Below, piece after piece: positions 49,380 through 61,571 of a stretch of DNA of 64,000 bases; within the stretch, counting starts at the first letter, position 1, and every line of letters starts with the position of its first letter. The notes under the pieces are model-generated. The model was not told where the DNA came from, searched no databases, and saw nothing but the letters and a program-made list of their open reading frames with translations. A program made the position numbers and the translations under genes. Source of the stretch: Ligustrum vulgare (lineage: Eukaryota; Streptophyta; Magnoliopsida; Lamiales; Oleaceae). Location: the NCBI GenBank assembly GCA_963555705.1, contig OY743189.1, forward strand, positions 9,131,501 through 9,195,500, written 5' to 3'.

Positions 49380-51965
49380 TTCTCCCTCTATATAAGGAGA
49401 GTTTCTCCTCGTAGATTATCGAAAATTCGATAATACAATTCGGTGTTTTTTTTTTTTACAACATGTATTTCTAAAACTCTCTCAGTTCTTCCTTAATTTT
49501 TCGAAAGTACTAAGTAATTATAGCTTTGAGTGATATGGAGTAAGATCTTAGTAGAACATGAGTATGCTCTGCAATTACACCTTCAAGGTGATCCTCTGCA
49601 TCAAAAAATTATTTACTTATTGTTGGTCCCTTTTTTTTTTTTTTTTAAGAAAGCTCTAATCATTTCTCTTTGTCTAAATCTTCTTCTATTTCCTCTTTCT
49701 CCTCAACTTCTTTTAGAAAATCTAATGCTTCTAAGATGGAATATCTCATAGAGATATAGCCCCCCCCCCCCCCCCCCCCAAAAAATTTTTGGTAATTTTT
49801 GTGTTTTTGAAGAATGTGTGGTTTAAAATTCTTTATCTTGGTAAATTATTTTTTGAAGAATATGTGGTTTAAAATTCTTTATCTTGGGGTCCCAAGATAA
49901 AGAATTTGTTCAAACTTCAAAATTTTATCATCTTTTGCCCGCTACATAAAAGGAACAATTTCTTACACTTGAATTAACGTCTCATCTTCTATGAGTATGG
50001 TTATCTGAAAGATATACTCATCTCTACTTTGGAGCTGTTAGATTTGCTCAAACCCTTCATGGAAGAAAATGTCTTTCTACAGTTTCAAGAATTGCTTTAT
50101 TGGATGAGTGTTTCTCTGAATATTAGCATGCCCATATCTGACCAAGAGTTACTCAAAGTCTTAAAAGTTCAAGTTCAAATTGTTGGAGATGCAGCCACTC
50201 TAAATTATCAGATGGTGTGCAAAATTCAAAATCATTCCCTAGATTTTGCTCATCCTCAAGGAATGGATGATGCTATACTTCTTCACTTAAATCAGACCAT
50301 GTCCCCAGTTGTACTTACATGCCCTAGCAGATTCCTCATTTAGAATAGCTTGAGCTCATTCCTAAGACATGGATTACAAGTTATGAAAAAGCTCACAAGG
50401 AAAACAAAAATTTCGCTCCGATACAATCCACATAACCTTTTTTTTAGAAAAAGGTCTAATAGAGATGTTGAAATTGATTTCAAAAGAGATGTTGTTCCAA
50501 AGAAATCTTCATGTTGTCCTACACAATTTGTATGTACAAAGTAAAAAAATCTTATTTATGCTTTTGATGCAAATCGAAATCCAATATAAAGTAAGACGGA
50601 TGATTCTGGTCATTTCTTCTAGGACGTCCACTCTTGTTTGAAATTTTATTGTAGCGGATACTGATGAAGACTTCCCCCTCAAAGAAGAAAGTCTAAGTAA
50701 AATAGTCAAATAAAGTTACACAAAGTTTTCTATAATAATGATTTAGGAGTTGGATTGCTTGGAGAACCATTTTGGAAAATTTGACTATTATGTCAAATAC
50801 ACTCCACCGCCCAAAAATGATGATCTTATAATTCCCACTGGTTGGGATGGTGATGATGATTACAGTAGATATCATAAGAAATGAGATTGGGATGATAATA
50901 CACCCCAATATCCTCTTCCTATGGCTATGTTTCATCTTCATACTCATGAAAAATTTTCTCATCTGGAAACTTTTGAAAAAGATCATTCCACTCATTTGTG
51001 GAAAATCAAGAATTCAAGCATCAGGAGATTAGATGGATTTGTACAACCTCTTTCAGCAGCAAAAGTTAATTTAAATTGACAATCAGAAAACACAGTACGA
51101 CTGCCTTGTTATAAAAGATTGATCAAAGCCAACAAAAAATTGAAAGGACTCTTCAAAATCAGACTCAAACTATCATTATCTCACTTCATGCCTGTAGAAA
51201 AAGAATTGATATCTCACATACTAATATAATGAACCGTTTACAAAAAAATTAACTTCCATTTGATGCTCAAGAAAGAGAAATAAAAAATCTAAAAATCTAG
51301 CTTGCATCTCTGAGTGAAATCCAATGATTTCACCATCAATACCATACTATTCATCTTTCATTTTCTATAAACTCTTCTCAAACAAGACCTTATATTTCTC
51401 TACCTACCAAGGTTTCACTTCCACTCTGTTCACTCCTGAAGAATGGGAGAAAAGAAAAGCTATCCATGCCCACAAAATAGATTCGACCCACTGCCATCCA
51501 AAAAACACAATCATCTTCTTCTCAAGAATCTCTACTACCAAATCCCTCAAAGTAGCCTCAAATGATGATAAAAAATCTTATCCCTACCTTTTTTCAACAA
51601 ACTCATAATCAAGTCTAACTCTCTCTCTCTCTCTATCCATGTCAAATTATTGTAGCTCTGAATACGAGTCTGTTGAATTCCTTATTGAGTCATATGATGA
51701 ATCTGTAAATGGAAGTTATCCTTTCTATGTCTATCTAAGCACAAACGGGTCAGTCTCAAATGTAGCCTTCACGAGGCCCAGCTAAACCAAATGTTGAAGA
51801 ACCACAAGTACTTGATGAAGAAGTGTTTGAGGCTCATACAATGAACAATTATTATTCAAATAGCGCTTCTTCAACAAAGTTTACTTTTGATGACATACCT
51901 CCATCACGGTGGAAGTACGGATTACAAGAAATAAAAATTTTGTGTACTGCAGTACTTCAAAAGCC
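49380..51965 (+). pseudogene. degenerate endogenous pararetrovirus-like (Caulimoviridae-type) segment
   Basis: Three signals occur in order on the plus strand. A promoter-like CTCTATATAAGGAG at 49387-49400 is followed by a decayed initiator tRNA-Met-like site near 49514-49530. A segment at 50029-50343 resembles the C-terminal half of plant pararetrovirus movement proteins. A coiled-coil region at about 50880-51300 and a segment at about 51880-51910 (FDDIPPSRW) resemble the start of the capsid/gag part. All are broken by stops and frameshifts. No reverse transcriptase is present and it could not be expressed as a virus. Family call is from motif memory. Confidence 0.55.
49760..49779. repeat. 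20-nt poly-C run
   Basis: Twenty consecutive C, then A-run, then a direct repeat 'aagaatgtgtggtttaaaattctttatcttgg'-type pair at about 49810-49890 (unit near 55 bp). An inverted piece follows at about 49890-49905. Confidence 0.85.
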
Positions 51966-52669
51966 AAATTAAGCCCTTGCAAGATGTGAAAAAGTCCGTG
52001 ATCGTTACACATGTTGCCTAACTAGTTAATTTGCAAATTATTTGAATTGACATTGGAGATCAAAAAACATCTCTGTTTAGTAAACTTGTTTATAAACCTA
52101 TAAACAATACATTCCTCAAACTACTTTTTATCTACACACATTTTCTTAAACCACTTTTCAACCATATATTTACCTCGAAAACATCGTGTTCTTTGTTAAA
52201 AAAAAAATTACCAAACATAGGCAAAAGAGGTAATAGAGTTGGATATAGAAATAAAAAAAAATTTAATTACTTTCTGAATAATTTCTACAAGAATTCAATA
52301 CTTAAAAGGGTTACCAAAATTCAAACACCAGATCCATTAATGGAAAGTTTATTTTTAAACCTCATTAGACAAAACCCCGAGACATGTTTTATACATGGTC
52401 ATCGAACAATGGACAATAATTTAACAGTTAGCGAGTTTGGAAAGCTTGTTTATAAACACTTACAAACAAAATATTTTCTCAAATCACTTTTCAATAATGT
52501 ACACTTTCCAATCACATATTTTACCTTAAAAAACTCAAATTACATGTTTATAAACAATAAATCAACCGCCATATATACTAGCTTACTTATCTCTTAGAAC
52601 ATCCACAATGGATGTGTTAACTTTTGTTAATTAAGTATTGTCACATAGACAATTTAGTAGGTATCAAGT
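51966..52669. mobile_element. one or two MITE-like remnants
   Basis: Ends like TCTGTTTAGTAAACTTG (about 52068) and ACCAAACATAGG (about 52211-52222) could be inverted. A related block starts near 52437. At about 52603 ACATCCACAATGGATG resembles the PIF-like end found at 32582 and 34011. No gene is seen. Confidence 0.4.
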
Positions 52670-54120
52670 ATCACATTTACATCCCACGTGATTTCACTTG
52701 AAAGTGAAAATTCACAACAATTTACTACTAAAACGGTAAGATAAGACATGAAGACAAGGCACAATACTCACAAGGTAATGGAAAACAAGCAATCTATTCC
52801 CAAATGCAGTTTGATCTTCGAAAATCAACTCGCAAAAAGAAGTTTTAACATCCACCAACCAAACCTTGCAACAAAGGAGAAAAAATGTGACTATTATAAG
52901 TCAGCCATTCCAAGCTCAGTCGAAGTAGAAATATGGGTCACCATCATATGGGACAACACCACCATCAGAATTGTAGTCGCTTCCATAAATATGAAAGTCA
53001 GCAAGGTAATCATCATAATCATAATCACCAATAGAAAAGTCTGAATTCTCAGATAAGTAGCAGTAATGTTCGTCATATTCTCCACAATCAAAAATTTCAG
53101 TATTCCACTCGCAATTTTCCATGGAGTCATCAGGACGTTTGAAATCTTTGATCTTTTGAGTAATTCTTTTCCCCAGATCCCCACTTAGATCAACTTTAAA
53201 ACATTTCCGTATGTCAAGCGATTCAAGGAGTGGACAACCATCAAGAATGGCTTGCAGGCCCTCATTTGTCATATTATTTCCCAAAAGTCGAAGGTGGTGC
53301 AAACCTGGCATGCTTTTTGCAATTGCTAGTGCATCATCATTACAAACGAGTTGTGGATGATGTTTGTATACTGACTCGCTGAGTGTAAATGACCTCAACT
53401 TAGGGCAGGACTGACCAACAGCTTCAATACCATCATTACAATTCATTACAAAGACAAGGTCCAGTTCTTCCAACAGGGGAAATCTTTTAGCTGCTTCACT
53501 CAAGCCGTCACCATATACTCCATAGCAACCCCCAAGTCGAAGACACCTAAGCTGACTTGATCTGTTGAAAAGGTGAAATTTAGATTGCAAAAGTTAAATG
53601 ATTTGGAAAAGGCAATTATATTAATTTTTCCATACATGTAATTATAATATAATCTTCTAAAAGGGTTCAGCAACTTCACTGGTTAAGCCACAGGTTATAT
53701 TAGACATTCATGCAATCATCGCCAAAACTAAAGCACCAAAACTAAAGCATCAAGAAAAAAACGAATGAAATGCTGACCGTTCCAATAATTTTTAACAAAA
53801 TTCAATTAACTAGTAAAATGCACTCACATTCTAAACATAAAAAAAAAAATGTGATAGCATAGGAAACATGTCAACCAGAAATGGATATCAACATTTGCAA
53901 CATCAAAAATGGGTTTTCCTTTTCAAGTGAGCGAATATCAAGAATCATACAATGTATATTTAGGATCAAAACTGAGCAAAAAACAACCAAGATGAATATC
54001 TATACAGACTGCAGGATTAATTTGTCTACTGCAGGATTAATTCACAATCAATCAAAACATCAAAATTGTCAGTAAATCGTGTTCTAATAAATTCATTCAA
54101 AACAAAATTACAAAATAAAT
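52670..54120 (-). repeat. segmental duplication, copy 1
   Basis: It contains F-box exon 2, its 3' flank and about 560 bp of intron. It aligns with 58490-60305 at high identity with indels: copy 2 has about 230 extra bases in the 3' flank (58748-58975) and about 110 extra in the intron (about 60015-60130). Confidence 0.85.
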
Positions 54121-55030
54121 CCTACAAATATTCTTCCAAAAATAAAAAAAAAACAATCTTACAAATAATAATATTATATATCTTGTTAGATGCTACTCTT
54201 CTTCAGTCATTAAAATTTCCCACCCCAAAACAATTCCAGCTATATATACCGATTTCTTCCATTGAGCCAAAATCAACATAATATGTGACTGTGTCTTTGG
54301 CCAATAAAACAGCATTATATATTAATATAACAATAAATAGTTCCCACGGGAATCTTTTCAGCACTTACTAAAATCAATCAATATAGCAGTTCCCAAATGG
54401 AAGCAATATCCATTACATGTTTATTTAATATAACGAGCAGATGAAGATGTTTATGCAAAGACAAGCATTCCATCTATCAGGAATGTGCTCTCCATGCAAG
54501 CACTTTAAGCCTGTTTGGAACTTATTATTTAAAACCTCATTTTTTTCAAAACCACACATTCTACCAATAAAATAATATATAAATAAATCCATAAAAGATT
54601 CTCTACTTTTTAACTACACATTCTTCAAAAACTCACTATTATTAACATTTTTTTTTTTAGATAATGGGACTCAAATAGGGGCTTTGTCGAATTATTCTTT
54701 GGAGATTTGTGTAATCAATAGCTAGAAAAGCTTAATATTATGGGAATACTGCCTTAATCCTAATTACACAAAATAACAAACACTTGTTACCATAAAAAAT
54801 TGAGAATCGTGGACAATAATTTCTCCTCTTGATTTAAACATCTATCCTATAACCTTTTTTTTTTTTTTTAATTCTTCTTTTACAGATTAACAGTTCTTGT
54901 CAGCTACATCAAGCGTTGCTTCTATTCCAGAGACAAAATTCCCTAAAATTTCAGTAGCTGCAAATTACATTGGCTAGTCTCATATATGGACCATTAAGTT
55001 GTTGGGGCGTAAACCTCAAAGCGCACGCCT

Positions 55031-55106
<76 letters not shown>

Positions 55107-56587
55107 CATGCTTGTGCGCCTCTCCATAATTATCCAGAAGACCACTTTTCTTTCAAGGTTTCATATTTCATTGGTTGACTTCATTGAAAATCTACTGTGT
55201 ATTAAAATAGCTTGGGAAATCTATTAAATTTTATTTTGATCATTAGCCATAAATTATAGTTGGAAATCCATTATATATCAAAATCTAAGCTATGGATAAA
55301 AAGACACTATAATTTCAAACGAAACACATAGAAACACAAAAGACAGCACTGCAATCCTAGAAACACAAAATACTGCAGGTTATTCTCATATCATTTTTTT
55401 GGCCCTTTTCTTCTTCGCTGGTTGACTATTCTATATTGTGGATTTTTCAACTATTCATCTTGTTCAGGGTGAGGTCTAAATCTCGCCTCATGAAGGTGAA
55501 AAAGCCTTAGAACCCGATTTCACCTTTCACTGCACGCTCCATGTTCTGACATTTAGAAAAGAATACTCACTGATTTGACAATGGAACAAAATCAAGAAAA
55601 GGTTTTTTTCATGGAGACATGAGGTCCAATGGCTTTGCCTCTAAACGACTAAAACTGTAATTCCATGCTTCTTCTCAGGTAACGTTACTTCCTTGTCAGA
55701 TTTAAAACAATCACATCTGGGAAAACAATCAAACGTACACAATAGATGGATCCCCTGTTTAAATCTAGATTTAGTCTCTTTACCAAAAATAACTGGAACA
55801 AATAAAAAGGGCACCAAATTGTCTTAACATTATATCTTAACATAGAAAAGAAATTCAGAAAGCACAAGAAGGACAGTATACAAATACTATGAAATCATAA
55901 ATGTATTTCACTATATTAATATCAGGTTAACACAGAAATCGGAAACTTTCACAAGCTACGCGTTATAGAAGTAAGTCAATCATGAGACGGCAATGAGAAC
56001 TAATAAACTTCAAAACGTGCTTAATTTTACCACCAAAAGAACCCAGGTCCAGGGGAATGGAAAATACGACGGTTTGTACGTTACGCATAGAGTATTTTGC
56101 AAAAAGATTGTAACTGATGCATCATAGATTGCAATTTTAGAAGTATCTAGCATTTTTTCCTTTTGAGACATATAAAATTCGAAATGAAACAATACCGTTC
56201 GGAGATGTACAGTAGTAATTCATCGGTGGCGAAATAATCTATGTAGATGTCTGTCAATTGGCCCTCGCTGCGATCCACTGCGCGACGGCATATGACATCC
56301 AGGTATTCTGACATGTCATGATATCTACCCAGGTTTTTCATGTTAATTACGCGCCACATGGAAGGGTCCTTGCACACATTTCGCCACGTAGTACAGACTT
56401 TCTGTGCTTTCTCCAGTATATCGTGTGCCCCCAGTCGATGCAGGATGTCCGCCGTCACCTCTCGAGGCAGTTCTAGCCACGGAGGCGGAGGCGATGGTGG
56501 TGGCGGGGCGGATGATGCCGCCTTTGCCTGTTTCTTTTTGTTTTTTAGCCTTTTGAGCTTTAATTTCTTTTTCTGATTTTTCCCCAT
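52916..56587 (-). CDS. F-box/LRR protein, SKIP19/FBL23-like (two exons)
   Basis: Exon 1 is 56587-56196 and exon 2 is 53561-52916. Donor CG|GTATTG and acceptor TTTCAACAG|AT join in phase 2 and keep the frame, giving 345 aa. Residues 1-25 are Lys-rich, 27-36 proline-rich, and about 37-82 are the F-box (LPREVTADILHRLGA...VCKDPSMW). From about 100 on come leucine-rich repeats, with CLRLGGC and LLESLDIRKC segments matching Arabidopsis SKIP19 and FBL20/23. Known members of this class bind SKP1/ASK and pick targets for SCF ubiquitin ligases; that role is inferred here. The last 60 residues are an Asp/Tyr-rich tail, longer than I recall in the Arabidopsis proteins. The start has A at -3 and G at +4. 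The 2634-bp intron holds a MITE and a GA repeat. Confidence 0.85.
54508..54679. mobile_element. MITE in the F-box gene intron
   Basis: The ends GCCTGTTTGGAACTTATTAT and, inverted, GCCCCTATTTGAGTCCCATT are related to those of the MITE at 24622. Confidence 0.5.
55034..55103. repeat. (AG)n microsatellite in the F-box gene intron
   Basis: About 35 AG units. Open frames across it on both strands come from the repeat. Confidence 0.98.
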
Positions 56588-56786
56588 TGTTGCGATTTAG
56601 GGTTGAAATGAAATGAAATATTACTGTCTCTGGAGTTGTATTATAACTGAAGACGTCTTGACTTCCATTATCATCAGAGGAATAAATTGGTCAACTAAGG
56701 GCATGTTTGGTCCTGATGATTTTATTACTTTTTCTTCAAATTTATATTCAATCCCATTATCATGGGATTCTCACATTTTAGAGTAA
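56588..56786 (-). promoter_or_regulatory. F-box gene upstream region between ATG and Helitron
   Basis: Only 199 bp separate the start codon from the Helitron end at 56787. The part next to the gene has a (TTTCA)n-like leader. No clear TATA box is chosen. The true promoter may lie partly in Helitron DNA. Confidence 0.45.
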
Positions 56787-58350
56787 CTAGTATCACACCC
56801 CCATGCGTTGCCCAGAAGAAATGTATAAACAATATGAAATGATTTTACCGTAAATATCATGACAAAAAAGAAAAGTTTGAACAATAATTTGTTTTGATTA
56901 ATTATATAAGTTGTCAACGAATGCTCAAAATAGAAATAAATTACAATTTTCATCAATTTTGAAAAATCTCCTTAAATAATATATTGTTTATACAATTTGT
57001 GAATGCTCACACCCGCAACGAATGTTCAAAATAGAAATAAATTACAATTTTTATCAATTTTGAAAAATTCCTTTAAATAATACATTGTTTGTACAATTTG
57101 TGGATTCATACACCCGTGTGATACACGAAAGTTGTTTTTAAATAAAAAATATTTTAAACAATTACTCAAATTTAAATTAAATGATACAATTTTTTCAAAT
57201 ATATGTTGTATATAATAAATAAAAAATGTTGTCCAAATATTTTTGACTAATGCGAATATAAATAATAACACTCAAAATATTATAATTTACACAAAATAAA
57301 GTAATTGTAGCAAATTAAATATACGCGGTCCTATATTTAAATAAATTTAACAAATTAAGTAATATTGACGATACACGAAAGTGAAAATCAACATCGAAAT
57401 TTAATGTACACGAACGTGAAATTCAATTCAAGAGATTTTTGCATGATTAATTTTTATTTTTTTTAAATGCGATGTATTTAATTGAACATAATTAAATGCA
57501 TATTTACACCCTGTTCGCCAACAATTTTTTTCCTTTTTTTTTTTTACTGTTCTCGTTTAAAAGCTCTGAAAAAATATGACGTGAAATTTGACAGCCTACA
57601 ATATTTGAATGAAGGGGCCCACGTTTTTAAACATATCAACTCGATTTCTTGATTTAACGTTCAATAAATGAAATTTTCTTTTTTAAAAAATTTTTGAACT
57701 ATAAAATTAGACTCTTACGTACAATGCATGTTGAAAAGATGTAAGATATACTTTGTTTTGTATATTTTGATTTTTTTAAGATTAATTTCAAGTGTTTTCT
57801 TAAAAAAAAAAAAAAAAAAAGAATCACTAATTTTAATAAATATTATTACATGAATTTGTTTTAGCAATTTTTTTATTCATATTATTACATTGTTATTTCA
57901 ATGTATTAATAAAAATTGATGACCAATCAATTGTTTAATAAAAATTGTATGAACTATTTGTTAAAATCTATAATATATATTGTACGTATTGTAATTATTT
58001 AAGTTTATAATAAAAAATAGACAATGAACATAATCAGAAAATAAATAAAAATAATGCCAAAATTATGAATAAATTGATCGAAATCTTAAGTTGTAAAAAT
58101 TAACACAATTTAATTGAATTCACTTCGAAAATTCATATATTTATTATTTGTTTTAATTTGATAAGAAAAAAACTCGACTGAAATTAATAATTTATAACTA
58201 AATTGAATTTAATTAACAAATTATTGATAGTATTATAGGGCTTAGATGATATAATTTATAATTATGAATGATATATTGAAGAAAAGTAAAAAAAATATAA
58301 AATAAAACTTTTACCTTTGATCTTTAAGACAATTTTAAGAATAATATTTT
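56787..58350 (-). mobile_element. Helitron copy 3, 5' end lost
   Basis: The minus-strand 3' end CTAG at 56790-56787 is followed by T, with a worn hairpin (GCAACGCATGGGGG). The body aligns with the copies at 24435 and 38045 to about 58350, after which similarity stops, so the TC end is missing. A duplicated block of about 70 bp occurs at 56925-57000 and 57015-57095. A poly-A run is at about 57802-57821. Confidence 0.65.
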
Positions 58351-58489
58351 TTTGAATTTATATGTAAATTATTTTAATAATAGAATGTATAGTTATTTAT
58401 ATTATTTAAAAACAAAAAAAACCAACCACCATACATGGGCATACTTACTGCCCAACTATTGCTCAGTGTACGAAACACACCATTAATGC
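58351..58489. other. short intergenic stretch
   Basis: AT-rich, no feature. Confidence 0.5.
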
Positions 58490-60305
58490 ATTTTTCCATC
58501 CCACGTCATTTCACTTGAAAGTGAAAATGCACAACAATTAGCTACTAAAATAGTAAGATTAGACATGAAGAGAAGCACAATACTCACAAAAATCCTACTT
58601 ACTAGAGTTAAGGTAATGGAAAACAGACTGCAACCTATTCCCAAAAGCAGTTTGATCTTCGAAATCGCAAAAAGGAGTTTTTAGTTGCATCCACCAAGCA
58701 AACCTTGCAACAAAGGAGAAAAAATGTAACTATTATAAGTCAGCCAGTAAATAACGAACAAATTTCAACTGACTCAAAACAGTTATGCAAGTTGATAAGT
58801 GATAACGCAGTCATAATGGAAGGTGCACAGTACGGGCATGCTTATTAATTGATATTATATACGGAACTAAAAAAGAAAAAAATAATAAAAATAAAATTTG
58901 TAGATTATACAAGCCGGTTCTATCAAATATTGCATAGCAAACTTATATTAGAAATGTTTCCTCACCCCAAATTGGTTCCAAGCTCAGTCATAGTAGAAAT
59001 ATGGGTCAACATCACCATCAGAATTGTAGTCGCTTCCATAAATATGAAAGTCATCATGGTAATCATAACAATCATAATCACCATAAGAAAAGTCTGAATT
59101 CTCAGATAAGTAGTAAACGTCTTCGTCATATTCTTCACAATCAAAAATTTCAGTATTCCACTGGCAATCTTCCATGGAGTCGTTAGGACTTTTGAACTCT
59201 TTGATCTTTTGAGTAATTCTTTTCCCCAGATCCCCACTTAGATCAACTTTAAAACATTTCCGGATGTCGAGCGATTCAAGGAGTGGACAACCATCAAGAA
59301 TGGCTTGCAGGCCCTCGTTTGTCATATTATTTCCCAAAAGTTGAAGGTGGTGCAATCCTGGCATGCTTTTTGCAATTGCTAGTGCATCGTCATTACAAAC
59401 GAGTTGTGGATATTTGTATCCAGACTCACTGAGTGTAAATGACCTCAACATAGGGCAGGACTGACCAATAGCTTCAATACCATCATTACAATTCTTTACA
59501 AAGACAAAGTGCAGTTCTTCCAACAGGGGAAATCTTTTAGCTGCTTCACTCAAGCCGTGACCTGATACTCCATAGCAACCCCCAAGTCGAAGACACCTAA
59601 GCTGACTTGATCTGTCGAACAGGTGAAATTTAGATTGCAAAAGTTAAATGATTTGGAAAACGCAATTATATTTATTATTCCATACATGTAATTATAATTA
59701 TAATCTTCTAAAAGGGTTCAGATGCTTCAGCAACTTCATTGGTTAAGCAACAGGTTGTATTAGACACATTCACGCAATCATCACCAAAACTAAAGAATCA
59801 AGAATAAAAAACGAACGAAATGTCTGACCGTTCTAACAATTATTTACAAAATTCAATTAACCAGTAAAATGCACTCACATTCTTTCTCATACAGTTCAAA
59901 TCAAAATGACAAAACATAAAAAAAGATATGATAACACAGGGAACATGTCAACCAGAAATGGATATCAACATTTGCAACATAAAAAAATGGGTTTTCTTTT
60001 CGAGTGAGCAAATATCAAACTAATAATGCTCAGAACAAAACCGAATTACAAGGGGTACTCTTTTCCATATCCATAAAAAATAAAAAATAAAACATAAAAA
60101 TGCATATCTACAAACAGGAGGAAGCCCCTCAAGAATCATACAACGTATATTTAGGATCAAAACTGAGCAAAAAACCAACCAAGATGAATACCTAGACATA
60201 ATGCAGAATTAATTCACAATATTAATTCACAATCAATCAAAGCATTAGATTTGACAGTAAATCGTGTTCCAATAAATTCATTCAAAACAAATTTTCAAAA
60301 TAAAT
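58490..60305 (-). repeat. segmental duplication, copy 2
   Basis: Partner of 52670-54120. It ends at about 60305 in intron-like sequence, 60 bp before the LTR at 60365. Confidence 0.85.
58984..59611 (-). CDS. F-box/LRR exon 2 duplicate, first exon not in window
   Basis: This exon aligns with 53561-52916 throughout. The acceptor TTCGACAG|AT is kept and the phase-2 frame is open to a TGA stop (628 bp; 209 aa of LRR region and acidic tail). The tail is shorter by in-frame deletions and still Asp/Tyr-rich. No F-box exon is found in the remaining 4.4 kb upstream, where a Ty3 LTR occupies 60365-62356. Either the first exon lies beyond the window with the retroelement in its intron, or this is an orphan exon. 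The uninterrupted frame favours recent duplication or retained function. Role, if any, would be substrate binding. Confidence 0.6.
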
Positions 60306-60885
60306 TTGTGTTTTGGTACACTAATAATTAGATCAAACTTTTATGTGCTTCTTGATGGAGTTTGTGTGACGACCCGAATTCTCGACCATTCGAGTGCCAC
60401 AAAAAGTGACTCATATCATATTATCGAGACTTAAATAGTAATGTAAAATTATTCAAAAGAATAATTAGAATCCCATAATTTTATTTGTGAATAAAAATAG
60501 AACATAATTTTCTTACATAAAGTTCAACATAATTATCTCATCAATCTTAACCACTTTTGCCACTTCCATGTTGACCGCCTCGAACCTTCAATTATCTGAA
60601 AATGGTAAATATCGTGGAGTGAGATTTATAAAATCCCAGTAAGTATACCAAGCATAAATTTTCTTTTGAATGCATATGGATCATTTTCATCATAACATAG
60701 GATAGGATTGAAATATTCATAAACATAGGGAGACACAAGAATTTTACCGAACTTAAATGGCAAGAATTCTTATGTGTAGCGCTACTAAACTCCGGTCCCC
60801 TTAGCATAATCATAAACATATCATATGGAACCCATAACAATCTTGTGAGATTTATTTCATAGCAATGATCCAAACATTTTCATAA

Positions 60886-61346
60886 AAACATAAGATATAC
60901 TTACTTGTCATAAAAACATACTTACTTTTCATAAAAACATAAGATATACTTACTTGTCATAAAAACATACTTACTTTTCATAAAAACATAAGGTGTATTT
61001 ACCTTTCATAAAAACATACTTACTTTTCATAAAAACATAAGATATACTTACTTGTCATAAAAACATACTTACTTTTCATAAAAACATAAGGTGTATTTAC
61101 CTTTCATAAAAACATACTTACTTTTCATAAAAACATAAGATATACTTACTTGTCATAAAAACATACTTACTTTTCATAAAAACATAAGGTGTATTTACCT
61201 TTCATAAAAACATACTTACTTTTCATAAAAACATAAGATATACTTACTTGTCATAAAAACATACTTACTTTTCATAAAAACATAAGGTGTATTTACCTTT
61301 CATAAAAACATACTTACTTTTCATAAAAACATAAGATATACTTACC
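60886..61346. repeat. 98-bp tandem repeat array in the LTR
   Basis: About 4.5 copies of a 98-bp unit, itself built of four variants (28+21+28+21 bp) of 'cataaaaacata...cttac'. The marker AGGTGTATTT recurs at 60991 and 61089, and twice more. Confidence 0.9.
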
Positions 61347-61571
61347 TTTTAAAAGATTAAAATGAAGTGTAGTAGTAAATGGACCAAAACTTTCTTGACC
61401 ACCTTGAATTTCTCTTACTTGTGGATTTTGTCAAGAGATTGGAAATAAGTGTATATGTGTAGAGTTGTGTGTAAAAGAGATGGGTTTAAATAGATGTATA
61501 AAGTTGGCATATTGTAAACATAATCATTCAATTCTATTAATTTTAACACATCCTTTTCTTAAAGTAAAGCA

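Noticed and set aside
52748..53184. Frames at 52748-53044 and 52894-53184 overlapping F-box exon 2.
   Set aside because: They are shadows of the real exon; the same shadows recur over its duplicate at 58849-59237.
54951..55227. ORFs on both strands rich in Ser-Leu or Arg-Glu.
   Set aside because: They translate an (AG)n microsatellite in the F-box gene intron.
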